A DNA stretch of 12,636 nt from the NCBI GenBank assembly GCA_026392145.1, contig JAPLCS010000227.1, positions 1 to 12,636 of the forward strand, given 5' to 3'. Below, piece by piece: positions 1-6,615 of the stretch. The notes beneath the pieces were generated by a model, which worked only from the letters and a program-made list of their open reading frames with translations, did no database searches and had not been told where the DNA came from. A program made the translations under genes and the position numbers. How positions within the stretch are numbered: position 1 is the stretch's first letter; the number at the start of each line of letters is the position of its first letter. The DNA comes from Fimbriimonadales bacterium (GTDB lineage Bacteria > Armatimonadota > Fimbriimonadia > Fimbriimonadales > Fimbriimonadaceae).

Positions 1-832
1 CTGTGATTTGGGAAACCATTCCAGTTAATCTTCCTCTGGTTCCAAAGGTCACCGATTCACCTTTGAAATTTTGAGCCCAACGAAGCCCAACTTCGTCATC
101 CACATTCAATACACCCATTCTAGGCTGGAATTCAGAGAACAGTCTCCACTTGGCATTTTCGTACGCTTCCATCTTGCCATGGTAGTCAAGATGATCTTGC
201 GATAAATTCGTGAAAGCACCTACGTCAAACGAAATACCACCAACACGATTTTGATCAAGAGCGTGCGACGACACCTCTATCGAAGCGTATTCGCATCCTT
301 CATCATGTGCTTGCTTCAAAAGGTTATGGAGTTCAACGACATAAGGTGTTGTGTTTGCTAATTCCTTCAAAGGTGTTTGAGAGGTTTTGAATCCTAAAGT
401 ACCAATATAGCAAGATGACTTCCCTGTTGCTTCAAGCATTTGGTGAACCATCCAGGCGGTTGTAGTTTTGCCATTTGTCCCTGTAATACCGATGGCTTTG
501 AGTCTTTGCGAAGTATTGCCGTACAAACAATTGCACAAGAGTGGTAACTGGGCTGAAAAGTCATCCAGAACAACCACTGGAACACCAAACGCTTTCAGAA
601 AATTGTCTTGATGAGTTTTCTGGGAAATTATCAGTGCAGTGGCGCCATTAGTCACCGCAGATTCCATGAACGGGAACCCATTCTCGTAAACTACAAAGGC
701 ATCTCCACTCGCCACTTGCCTCGAGTCCGTTACCAAGCTTTGTATTTCAGCTTCGCAATGAAGCGATGGCATTACAACAAAGAATGAACCCTCTTGCAAA
801 CATTCTAAAAGGTCCAGAAGGTTCATACCCAT
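1..832 (-). CDS. murE: UDP-N-acetylmuramyl-tripeptide synthetase MurE, partial (C-terminus beyond window)
   Basis: Mur ligase that adds the third amino acid of the peptidoglycan stem peptide to UDP-MurNAc-L-Ala-D-Glu, using ATP, in the cytoplasm. I translated the minus strand by hand. It opens with MNLLDLLECLQ, followed by the N-terminal MurE signature DSRQVASGDAFV, the ATP-binding loop GITGTNGKTTTAWM (about residues 115-128), NTTPYVVELHNLL, EVSSHALDQNRVGG and FTNLSQDHLDYHGKMEAY. The last two are diagnostic of MurE rather than MurD or MurF; the lysine in the following ENAKWRLF is the one carbamylated in the family. About 277 codons are present of the usual 480-500. The C-terminal domain, with the motif that tells diaminopimelate from lysine specificity, lies outside the window, so the third amino acid cannot be stated. 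Two in-frame ATGs (832 and 826) are possible starts; an in-frame TAG lies just upstream and no strong ribosome site is visible. Confidence 0.95.
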   Translation of the reverse strand, partial: MGMNLLDLLECLQEGSFFVVMPSLHCEAEIQSLVTDSRQVASGDAFVVYENGFPFMESAVTNGATALIISQKTHQDNFLKAFGVPVVVLDDFSAQLPLLCNCLYGNTSQRLKAIGITGTNGKTTTAWMVHQMLEATGKSSCYIGTLGFKTSQTPLKELANTTPYVVELHNLLKQAHDEGCEYASIEVSSHALDQNRVGGISFDVGAFTNLSQDHLDYHGKMEAYENAKWRLFSEFQPRMGVLNVDDEVGLRWAQNFKGESVTFGTRGRLTGMVSQIT

Positions 833-851
833 ATTCTACTTTTTATGTTTT

Positions 852-890
852 CAAAAACGAGAATGGACCAAGACACAAGATCCTGGTCCA
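852..890 (-). terminator. Weak terminator-like hairpin after the haloperoxidase gene
   Basis: Read on the minus strand, the inverted repeat TGGACCA / TGGTCCA (864-870 and 884-890, 7 bp stem, 13 nt loop) lies 24 bases past the stop codon of the upstream gene. A TTTTT run follows after a gap of six bases (853-857). The long loop and displaced T-run make it a poor rho-independent terminator. It is the only structure in the 82 bp spacer, and its position between the haloperoxidase gene and murE fits a partial transcription stop. Confidence 0.3.
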
Positions 891-914
891 ACCGAAATCA
901 CAACAGAGTAGTAG

Positions 915-2225
915 TTATTTTTTCTTACGTCTCTTTGAGAGCCCTAGCAATCCAAAGCCGATAGCCGCAATAGTCGCTGGCTCAGGAACAGGCTGGAAGG
1001 TGCTTGAAGCAACAAAGTTTCCGATTTGTTGCCCCATGGCCAATCCAATCTGATTGTCAAATTGGTAGTGGATTCCACCAAAAATTCTACTTTGTCCTGC
1101 TTCTGCAGCTGCTGCTGAGAAGCTATTAAAGTTTCGAGCTACACCTGGAGTATCTGGTGAAGTAACCGTAAAGCTCACGTTATCTCCAAACAGAGTGCCG
1201 AGTACAGCAGCACCAGCAGCACTAAAAGTGCTATGGCCGCTCGTGTAACTTGGATGCGGAGGAGTAGTCAACAAAGAAGTCCAAGTTGAATCTCCGGCTG
1301 TAGCACTATTCCCATCCAGATCACCGTTTCGAATGGCAGTGATAGGTCTCCAGAAACTGTAGGTGTACTTAGTATCCCAAGAAGCAATCGCTGCATCAGC
1401 TAGAGCAATGTTTAGTGAGCCGTACATTCTAAGATTGTCCTCGAGACTGTTGCCCTTAACCGTTCCTGCTTGCGTTGCAATTTCGTTCCACATCCCCGGA
1501 GGAGTCACAGTTCCAGCACCTGCAGCCCAAACTTTTGCAATATCAGTTTGTTCGGCAGTTCGAACAGTGCTGTTAGATGCCCCGTAAGCCTTCACTTCGT
1601 TATAAGCGTTCGCATATTCGACAGAAGTAAGCGAAGGAGGACCACCTGCTGCGAATTGCTTAGCTGAGTTGATTCCAAAAGTATCAACATTTCCCCATCC
1701 CGGTAACAAGGCAGAAGCTGAACCCGTTGGTCTCCACTTTCCTATGTCGGTTGATCCTGGGTATGAAGTGTTAGCCAAAGATGACTTATCATTTGAACGA
1801 AGATTCAAGATGGAAGTGGCACTCTCTGATCCAAGTCTGAGCCCTTCAATAACGGCTGCAGAACTTCCAAGGGCATTACGACGATCATTGTAAGCCTGAT
1901 CAATTAAAGTCTGCTGTGTTGGAAACAACTGCTTAAGGGTGTTGTAGGCAGCAGCAGCAACCGCAGCTTCTTTCGATGCATTTGCAATCGTTGATGAACC
2001 AGAATAGCTATATCCTTTGGTAAAACCTGAAATGGCGTTTACGGCATCAGCTTGGGCAATACTTGTAATTGCCAGATTTCTTGAAGCTAACGGGGGAGCA
2101 TAGTTCGCAGCTTTAATGGCCTTGAGTGCAATGTCATTCCAGAATTGAGCTTCGTCTGCTTGAGAGCAAGCTGCCAACAAACTTAAAGCCAGAATTGACA
2201 GATTTCTGAGCTGAGGTGATTTCAT
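915..2225 (-). CDS. Vanadium-dependent haloperoxidase / PAP2-family protein with PEP-CTERM anchor
   Basis: Exported 436-residue protein of the vanadium haloperoxidase/acid phosphatase fold. All three vanadate/phosphate-binding motifs are visible: K286-x6-R293-P294 (KYTYSFWRP), PSYTSGHS with S329-G330-H331, and SRIFGGIHYQFD with R380 and H386. These match the anion-binding residues and axial histidine of the family. Known members oxidise halides with peroxide or hydrolyse phosphate esters; sequence alone does not settle which. The N-terminus (about residues 1-24) is a signal peptide and contains LAAC (17-20), which also fits a lipobox. The C-terminus has VPEPATIAAIGFGLLGLS followed by KRRKKK: a PEP-CTERM sorting signal (PEP motif, hydrophobic helix, basic tail), processed by an exosortase in other bacteria. 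No exosortase gene is in the window. The gene is divergent from the secretion operon and upstream of murE on the same strand. The ATG at 2225 gives a complete signal peptide. Confidence 0.9.
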   Translation of the reverse strand: MKSPQLRNLSILALSLLAACSQADEAQFWNDIALKAIKAANYAPPLASRNLAITSIAQADAVNAISGFTKGYSYSGSSTIANASKEAAVAAAAYNTLKQLFPTQQTLIDQAYNDRRNALGSSAAVIEGLRLGSESATSILNLRSNDKSSLANTSYPGSTDIGKWRPTGSASALLPGWGNVDTFGINSAKQFAAGGPPSLTSVEYANAYNEVKAYGASNSTVRTAEQTDIAKVWAAGAGTVTPPGMWNEIATQAGTVKGNSLEDNLRMYGSLNIALADAAIASWDTKYTYSFWRPITAIRNGDLDGNSATAGDSTWTSLLTTPPHPSYTSGHSTFSAAGAAVLGTLFGDNVSFTVTSPDTPGVARNFNSFSAAAAEAGQSRIFGGIHYQFDNQIGLAMGQQIGNFVASSTFQPVPEPATIAAIGFGLLGLSKRRKKK

Positions 2226-2238
2226 GGTATCTCGTTAC

Positions 2239-2257
2239 GTGGCAATTTTTGTGCCAC
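2239..2257. repeat. Perfect inverted repeat GTGGCA-N7-TGCCAC in the haloperoxidase leader
   Basis: A 6 bp perfect stem with a 7 nt A/T-rich loop lies 13 bp upstream of the haloperoxidase ATG on the minus strand. It could extend through outer ACG/CGT bases across a two-base bulge. Placed so close to the start codon, it could be an operator for a dimeric regulator or an mRNA hairpin near the ribosome-binding region. The start otherwise has only a weak GAGAT-type ribosome site. Confidence 0.45.
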
Positions 2258-2370
2258 AACGTTTTTACATTAGTTTGAGTGAGCAACGAACAGAACCCGG
2301 ATAAACCTAGTAATTAACTCGCATTTATACTTAGGTGAAACTTTCAAAGTCACCACAGGGTTAACCAACT

Positions 2371-2386
2371 CCCTCTCTAGACAGGG
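2371..2386. repeat. Near-perfect palindrome CCCTNTCTAGANAGGG, possible operator
   Basis: A 16 bp palindrome centred on TCTAGA, with one mismatched pair at the N positions, lies about 50 bp upstream of the GTG start of gspE. Its symmetry and position fit a binding site for a dimeric transcription factor controlling the secretion operon. No regulator gene is in the window to pair it with, so the role is inference from position. Confidence 0.35.
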
Positions 2387-2436
2387 TCCTAAATTCAAGT
2401 TTGAACCAAGACAATGAGTCAATTTGAATCACAGAA

Positions 2437-4059
2437 GTGCCACACTCACAACAATTCAACTTTTTTGCCGAACTTCCATCGGTAAATCACGTTAAAGTAA
2501 TTGACAAAATGAGTGCCGCGAATCCATCTTCTGCTTTCGAACACATATCTCTGGAAGGTAGAAAGGTCGACATTACAACTGTTGATCTGATTCCGGGTGA
2601 ATTTGCACTCAAAAACCAAGTACTTCCTCTTAGTAGCACTGATGGAAAAGTTGTCGTTGCAATTGGGAATGTGGATTCACTACCCGCAGTTCAAGACCTA
2701 GAGATTCTCATTGGTCAAACCATAGAACCTGTTCTCACTGATCCCGTCCAACTCAAAGACAAGATTGAAGAAGTCTTTCTTGAAAAAATCCTGAGTCAAG
2801 TGGCTGGAGCGAATGATGCTGACACTACAATCATTGATTCAGACGACAATACAGACCTCGCCGACCTCACCAAGATGGCTGGTGAAACGGCCGTGGTCCA
2901 AATGGTTAATCTGATTTTTGCTCAAGCAGTAAGAGATGGTGCTTCCGACATCCACATTGAGGCTTACGAAAAAGATGTAAAAGTTCGTTACCGAGTTGAT
3001 GGGATGCTTCAAGAGGTCATGAAGCCACCCAAGAGAATGCACTCAGCTCTCATTTCACGCATCAAGATTCTCGGTGAAATGAATATTGCTGAACGACGAC
3101 TTCCTCAAGATGGCAGGATTAAAATCACTATTGCTGGTCGTCCTATAGACATCCGAGTTTCAATCCTTCCAACCGTTTTCGGAGAAAGAGCCGTTATGCG
3201 TATCCTTGACAAGGGAACGGCCATGCTCGGTCTTGAAGAGCTTGGCGTCGCTCCGGAAGTCTTAGAACGATATCGAAAAGTTATCAGTCAGCCTTACGGG
3301 ATCATTTTGGCAACTGGTCCAACTGGCGCTGGCAAGTCCACCACCCTCTACGCATCACTCCAGGAAATTTGGTCGCCTACCACAAATATCATAACAGTCG
3401 AGGATCCTGTTGAATACCAAGTAGCGGGAATCAGCCAAATGCAAGTTCGGGCAAATATCGGACTCACCTTTGCAAGCGGGCTACGTTCTATCGTTCGTCA
3501 GGACCCTGACGTCATTATGGTGGGAGAAATCAGAGACCATGAAACTGCGGAAATTGCCATACATGCCTCCCTTACAGGTCACTTAGTTTTCAGTACTCTT
3601 CACACCAATGATGCCCCTGGTGCAGTGACCCGACTTCTCGATATGGGCGTCGAACCTTTCTTAGTTTCGTCTTCGCTCATCGGAGTTGTGGCACAACGGC
3701 TTGTCCGGCGCATTTGCTCAAACTGTTCCGAATCTGTAGCACCTCCATCGGCTGACATTATCGAGGGACTCGGAATTACCCCGGAAGAACTTCAAAGCGC
3801 GAACTTTAGACAAGGTAGAGGCTGCGACAAGTGTAATAATTCAGGCTACAAAGGGCGACAGGGTCTGTATGAGCTCTTCGTTATTGACGAAAACATCAAA
3901 AAGATGATTGTGGAAAGGCGATCGTCTAACGAGCTCAAATCATACGCCATTAAAAATCAGGGGCTGGTTACTTTGCTTCAAGATGGCAAGCGAAATGTGC
4001 TTGCTGGTAAGACCACCGCAAAAGAAGTTCTCAGGGTCTGTCAGAGGGAGGAGCTTTAA
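2437..4059 (+). CDS. gspE: Type II secretion system ATPase GspE (PilB/PulE family)
   Basis: Cytoplasmic hexameric ATPase that powers pseudopilus assembly. The 540 residues show an N-terminal MshEN/N1E-type domain (about 35-115, with QVLPL and VVVAIGNVDSLPAVQDLE), then the catalytic half: Walker A GPTGAGKST (294-302), Asp box NIITVEDPVEYQ (317-328), Walker B DPDVIMVGEIRD with E364, and the His box around HASLTGHLVFSTLHTNDA. The zinc-binding four-cysteine module is complete (C427/C430 and C463/C466), a mark of GspE/PilB rather than PilT. It is the first gene of the operon and ends directly at the gspF start. GTG at 2437 is the longest start, but no clear ribosome site precedes it. An in-frame ATG at 2509 would remove 24 residues that precede the recognisable domain and is a fair alternative. 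The pseudopilin/secretin context assigns it to T2SS rather than to type IV pili. Confidence 0.95.
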   Translation: MPHSQQFNFFAELPSVNHVKVIDKMSAANPSSAFEHISLEGRKVDITTVDLIPGEFALKNQVLPLSSTDGKVVVAIGNVDSLPAVQDLEILIGQTIEPVLTDPVQLKDKIEEVFLEKILSQVAGANDADTTIIDSDDNTDLADLTKMAGETAVVQMVNLIFAQAVRDGASDIHIEAYEKDVKVRYRVDGMLQEVMKPPKRMHSALISRIKILGEMNIAERRLPQDGRIKITIAGRPIDIRVSILPTVFGERAVMRILDKGTAMLGLEELGVAPEVLERYRKVISQPYGIILATGPTGAGKSTTLYASLQEIWSPTTNIITVEDPVEYQVAGISQMQVRANIGLTFASGLRSIVRQDPDVIMVGEIRDHETAEIAIHASLTGHLVFSTLHTNDAPGAVTRLLDMGVEPFLVSSSLIGVVAQRLVRRICSNCSESVAPPSADIIEGLGITPEELQSANFRQGRGCDKCNNSGYKGRQGLYELFVIDENIKKMIVERRSSNELKSYAIKNQGLVTLLQDGKRNVLAGKTTAKEVLRVCQREEL

Positions 4060-4620
4060 TTGGCGACATTCGCCTACACCGTTCTGGAACCGAACGGTCA
4101 GCGTAAGTCTGGATTCTTAGACGCAAATACCAAAGAGGCGGCGGTCCAACAGCTTACGGGTTCAGGTAGCTATCTGATTGAGATCAGTGAACGAGCAGCT
4201 CGGGAGGGGTTTGGCTCACGAGACAACCAGGAAAAGAAAAAAGGGGGCAAACCCGCCAAAGCTGATGTGGCCCTTTTTACGCGACGACTTGCTGACCTAG
4301 CAGATGCAGGTTTGCCGCTTGACCGAGTTTTACAGGTAGTCGCGGAACAATCTGAGAATCAACAACTCACCGATTTAGCAGAAGAAGCGCTGGAAGATGT
4401 ACGAGCAGGTTCAAGCGTTAGCGCGGCACTTGCAAAGCATCCTAAGGTCTTCACACCAATTTTCACTTCAACACTTGAAGCGGGTGAGCAATCGGGTCAG
4501 TTTTCAGAAGTTGCGGGACGACTTGCTGAGTTTCAGGAAAAAGAAGTTGGTAGAAAGAGTCAAATCGTTTCTGCTCTCATTTATCCAAGCATTTTGTTAT
4601 TTATCGAGACGGCCTCTTAA
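4060..4620 (+). CDS. gspF: GspF N-terminal fragment (broken gene)
   Basis: N-terminal part of the inner-membrane platform protein that contacts GspE and the pseudopilin machinery. MATFAYTVLEPNGQRKSGFL is the usual GspF opening. The first T2SSF domain follows (about 70-175: FTRRLADLADAGLPLDRVL, AGEQSGQFSEVAGRLAEF, SQIVSALIYPSILLFI). The frame then runs into ETAS and a TAA within the first transmembrane helix. Intact GspF is about 400 residues; this piece has 186. The TTG start is well supported by GGGAGGAG at 4046-4053, six bases upstream, and abuts the gspE stop. The rest of GspF follows in another frame, with the middle of the protein missing (see next entry). If translated as it stands, the product would lack the periplasmic loop, TM2, the second domain and TM3. 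Confidence 0.85.
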   Translation: MATFAYTVLEPNGQRKSGFLDANTKEAAVQQLTGSGSYLIEISERAAREGFGSRDNQEKKKGGKPAKADVALFTRRLADLADAGLPLDRVLQVVAEQSENQQLTDLAEEALEDVRAGSSVSAALAKHPKVFTPIFTSTLEAGEQSGQFSEVAGRLAEFQEKEVGRKSQIVSALIYPSILLFIETAS

Positions 4621-5069
4621 TGAGAATTCCAGTCATCGGAAAAATTGTTACCAAATCAACCGTTTCACGGTTTGCCCGAGTTCTCGCTACATTGGTTTAC
4701 GGTGGAGTTCAAATTCTCGATGCTCTCGAATTGTCTGGAATAGCCTCCGGCAATCGCGTCTTTCAACGAAGCGCAGATGAAGTTAAACTCAATGTGCGAG
4801 AGGGTGTACCTATCGCACAGGCAATGCGTGACGCTAGAGCATTTCCACCCGTTTTGACACACATGGTCGCGGTAGGCGAAGAGACTGGTGACTTGCCAAG
4901 AATGCTAAACCGTGTCTCCGATTCACTAGACTTTGAAGTTGATAATGGTCTCCGCCGTGCTACGGCATTGGTTGAACCCGTTATCGTACTTGTCATGGGC
5001 GGATTTGTCGCCTTCGTCGTCCTCTCGGTTCTGCTACCGATCTTCAACGCACAAGATGTTGTGAAGTGA
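4620..5069 (+). CDS. gspF: GspF C-terminal fragment (broken gene)
   Basis: Second cytoplasmic T2SSF domain and last membrane helix of GspF. Visible are RIPVIGKIVTKSTVSRFARVLATLVYGG, REGVPIAQAMRDARAFPP, VAVGEETGDLPRMLNRVSDSLDFEVDN and the terminal helix EPVIVLVMGGFVAFVVLSVLLPIF. The ATG at 4620 overlaps the TAA of the N-terminal fragment by one base, which could permit restart. However, this reading frame continues upstream of the ATG and reads RDGLLMRIPVIGK from 4605. That resembles the normal GspF sequence just before this domain, so the methionine is probably an internal residue of a once-continuous gene. By comparison with the family, about 70 residues (end of TM1, periplasmic loop, TM2) are absent between the fragments. 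gspG follows six bases downstream. Confidence 0.85.
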   Translation: MRIPVIGKIVTKSTVSRFARVLATLVYGGVQILDALELSGIASGNRVFQRSADEVKLNVREGVPIAQAMRDARAFPPVLTHMVAVGEETGDLPRMLNRVSDSLDFEVDNGLRRATALVEPVIVLVMGGFVAFVVLSVLLPIFNAQDVVK

Positions 5070-5075
5070 ACTAAA

Positions 5076-5504
5076 ATGAAAATCCCACTCAAAAACAAAA
5101 AAGCACGCGGCTTTACGCTCATTGAGCTTATGGTTGTTGTGCTTATTATCGCCGTTCTGGCATCTCTTCTCGTTCCAAAAGTTATTGGAAAGCAAGACGA
5201 AGCAAAAGCTAAAGCAACACTGTCAAACATTGCTCGAATCAGCTCAGTTCTCAACAACTTTCGGCTTGACTGCGACCGATATCCAACCAATGAAGAAGGG
5301 TTGAATGCGCTTGTCAACGCACCAAGCGATGCAAACGGATGGAAGGGACCTTACATCGAAGGTCAAGTTCCCCTGGATGCTTATGGCAATGACTTCGTCT
5401 ATCAAACTCCTGGTCCAATTGGAGAAGATAGTTTCTTCCTAAGTTCAAACGGAAAAGACAATCAACCAAATACGGACGACGATATTTCAAACCTCGACCT
5501 CTAA
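5076..5504 (+). CDS. gspG: Major pseudopilin GspG
   Basis: Main subunit of the T2SS pseudopilus, 142 residues, the usual length. A 12-residue basic leader ends in G12, followed by FTLIELMVVVLIIAVLASLLVP: the type III signal with Glu at +5 of the mature protein, cleaved and N-methylated by a prepilin peptidase (none seen in the window). GspG-specific features follow: RYPTNEEGLNALV, WKGPYIEG, PLDAYGNDFVYQTPG, and the C-terminal loop SSNGKDNQPNTDDDISN, whose acidic residues correspond to the calcium site of the family. It starts six bases after the gspF fragment. Nothing suggests damage. Confidence 0.95.
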   Translation: MKIPLKNKKARGFTLIELMVVVLIIAVLASLLVPKVIGKQDEAKAKATLSNIARISSVLNNFRLDCDRYPTNEEGLNALVNAPSDANGWKGPYIEGQVPLDAYGNDFVYQTPGPIGEDSFFLSSNGKDNQPNTDDDISNLDL

Positions 5505-5537
5505 ATAATCAGGGATTGAATCACACGGGAATTTCAA

Positions 5538-6236
5538 ATGAGTAGACGATTGCAAATCGAAACCAGTCCAAAGGCACTCAGTGTCTCTGGATTGGTCGTT
5601 TGCAACGACGATGGAAACAAGTCAACAACCCGTACAAAGCGTATCCGTACAAAGCGAACCCGTGTCAGAGCATTTACTCTTGTAGAAATGACGATTGTCG
5701 TGTTTATCTTGGGAATCATTGCAAGCACTTTGATTTCGAGACTGATGGTTCAGCAAGAGGGCAACAAGATGAGAAATTCAATTCAGAAAATTGAGTCTGC
5801 CGCCTACAAAGCCGAGCAACTAGCAGTCACAAGTGGTCAGATGCGAACTCTGGGATACGATGAAAGCACTCAAAGTTTGACGATTAGCCAAGACGCTGAT
5901 AGTAGTGATCTAGTAAGTAATCAACCCAATAACACATTAAGACAATCCTCCTCAAATTCAATTGGACAGGATTCAGACATTTCAGAGTCCCTTGGAGCGG
6001 GATGGACAGTGAATGAGGTTAGAAACAGCAGTAGTGAAACTGAATCAACCCTTTCCATAAAGTTCTATCCAGACGGCACAGCGGAACCAAAATCCGTCCA
6101 GTTTCAACTTGGTGATTTAACCGTTGTACTGAAAGTAACTGCTGATGGTCGCATATCCGTAACACGAGGCGCGATCGAAGATGATAACCAACAAGAATGG
6201 GAGGCAGGGCAACTTGAACAACGTTCGGCAGGTTAA
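5538..6236 (+). CDS. gspH: GspH-like minor pseudopilin with long leader
   Basis: Prepilin-type protein in the position of gspH. The signal is RVRAFTLVEMTIVVFILGIIASTLISRL, with Glu at +5, then a long helix and a poorly conserved globular part (about residues 100-215) rich in Ser, Asn and Gln. Two oddities stand out. The residue before the cleavage site is Ala45 instead of the near-invariant Gly, and the leader is 45 residues long rather than 6-20. The leader is very basic at its end (TRTKRIRTKRTRVR) owing to a short tandem repeat. No strong ribosome site precedes the ATG at 5538 and no convincing later start was found. The assignment to GspH rests on gene order (G-H-I-J-K) and the pilin signal, because the globular domain is not diagnostic. 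It lies 33 bp after gspG and overlaps gspI. Confidence 0.75.
   Translation: MSRRLQIETSPKALSVSGLVVCNDDGNKSTTRTKRIRTKRTRVRAFTLVEMTIVVFILGIIASTLISRLMVQQEGNKMRNSIQKIESAAYKAEQLAVTSGQMRTLGYDESTQSLTISQDADSSDLVSNQPNNTLRQSSSNSIGQDSDISESLGAGWTVNEVRNSSSETESTLSIKFYPDGTAEPKSVQFQLGDLTVVLKVTADGRISVTRGAIEDDNQQEWEAGQLEQRSAG
5630..5656 (+). repeat. 15 bp tandem repeat within the gspH-like leader
   Basis: CCGTACAAAGCG occurs at 5630-5641 and again at 5645-5656, a period of 15 bp, followed by a degenerate third copy (CCCGTGTCAGAG). In frame it encodes RTKRI-RTKRT-RV, the basic stretch just before the pilin cleavage site. Because the period is a multiple of three, copy number changes would lengthen the leader without breaking the frame. 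Confidence 0.7.
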
Positions 6237-6615
6237 GAAAGGGTTCACACTTGTTGAAGTCGTAGTTTCTGTGGCGTTGCTCGCAATCGGTATTGTCGTG
6301 TCACTTGGAAGCCTCTCAGCAATGACCAAGACAGAGGTCAAACTGAGAAAAACAGAAGAAATGAACCGATTGGCAGTTCAAAAAATCGAAGAGGTACTTG
6401 CTGTAGGTAACGCAACAACAGCAGAAACTAGCGGAACTTTTGACGATTATGGGTACACAGGCTATGAGTGGAGCCTGGATGTAGCTCCTTCTGGCACAGA
6501 AAATCTCGATACCATAAGAGTAACCGTGACCGAGGCTTCTGCAAATTCTAGCGCAGGCGTTTCTGTAAGTTCTCTTCTCTACACGCCACCGAACACGACG
6601 GGAGCCACAAACTAA
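6181..6615 (+). CDS. gspI: Minor pseudopilin GspI
   Basis: Minor pseudopilin that forms the tip complex with GspJ and GspK. KKG|FTLVEVVVSVALLAIGIVVSLGSL is a standard type III signal with Glu at +5. The AxKIEEVL-type segment (RLAVQKIEEVLAVGN) and the short beta domain fit GspI, and the full length of 144 residues is usual. The start is ambiguous. ATG at 6181 gives a 21-residue leader and overlaps the preceding gene by 56 bp, with GAGG 11 bases upstream. TTG at 6214 gives a 10-residue leader and has a better-placed strong site, GGGAGG at 6199-6204, nine bases upstream. I favour the TTG slightly on that basis but list the longer form. The stop TAA overlaps the gspJ ATG by one base. Confidence 0.85.
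   Translation: MITNKNGRQGNLNNVRQVKKGFTLVEVVVSVALLAIGIVVSLGSLSAMTKTEVKLRKTEEMNRLAVQKIEEVLAVGNATTAETSGTFDDYGYTGYEWSLDVAPSGTENLDTIRVTVTEASANSSAGVSVSSLLYTPPNTTGATN

Larger units (their letters stand above)
2226..2436. promoter_or_regulatory. Divergent intergenic region between the haloperoxidase gene and the gsp operon
   Basis: This 211 bp spacer separates two divergent transcription units and must hold the promoters for both, unless the operon starts further in. I see no convincing -35/-10 pair. A TATACT at 2326-2331 on the plus strand could be a -10 element for gspE, but it has no good -35 partner. Two inverted repeats (2239-2257 and 2371-2386) are listed separately. A TTAACC/GGTTAACC palindrome also occurs at 2359-2366. 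A 23-codon plus-strand reading frame from the ATG at 2414 has no recognisable features. Confidence 0.5.

Noticed and set aside
394..588. 64-codon minus-strand frame within murE
   Set aside because: It is a different frame from the MurE translation carrying the ATP-binding loop and SSHAL motif; no independent support.
2501..2506. TTGACA as a -35 promoter element
   Set aside because: No TATAAT-like sequence occurs 16-18 bp downstream, and it lies inside the probable gspE N-terminal coding region.
4763..5317. 184-codon open frame on the minus strand across gspF and gspG
   Set aside because: Its sequence is Ser/Thr/Arg-rich without domains and lies wholly opposite well-recognised GspF and GspG coding sequence; a shadow frame.
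5630..5670. Short direct repeats considered as a CRISPR fragment
   Set aside because: Only two to three 12 bp units with 3 bp between them, in frame within a coding sequence; no spacers.
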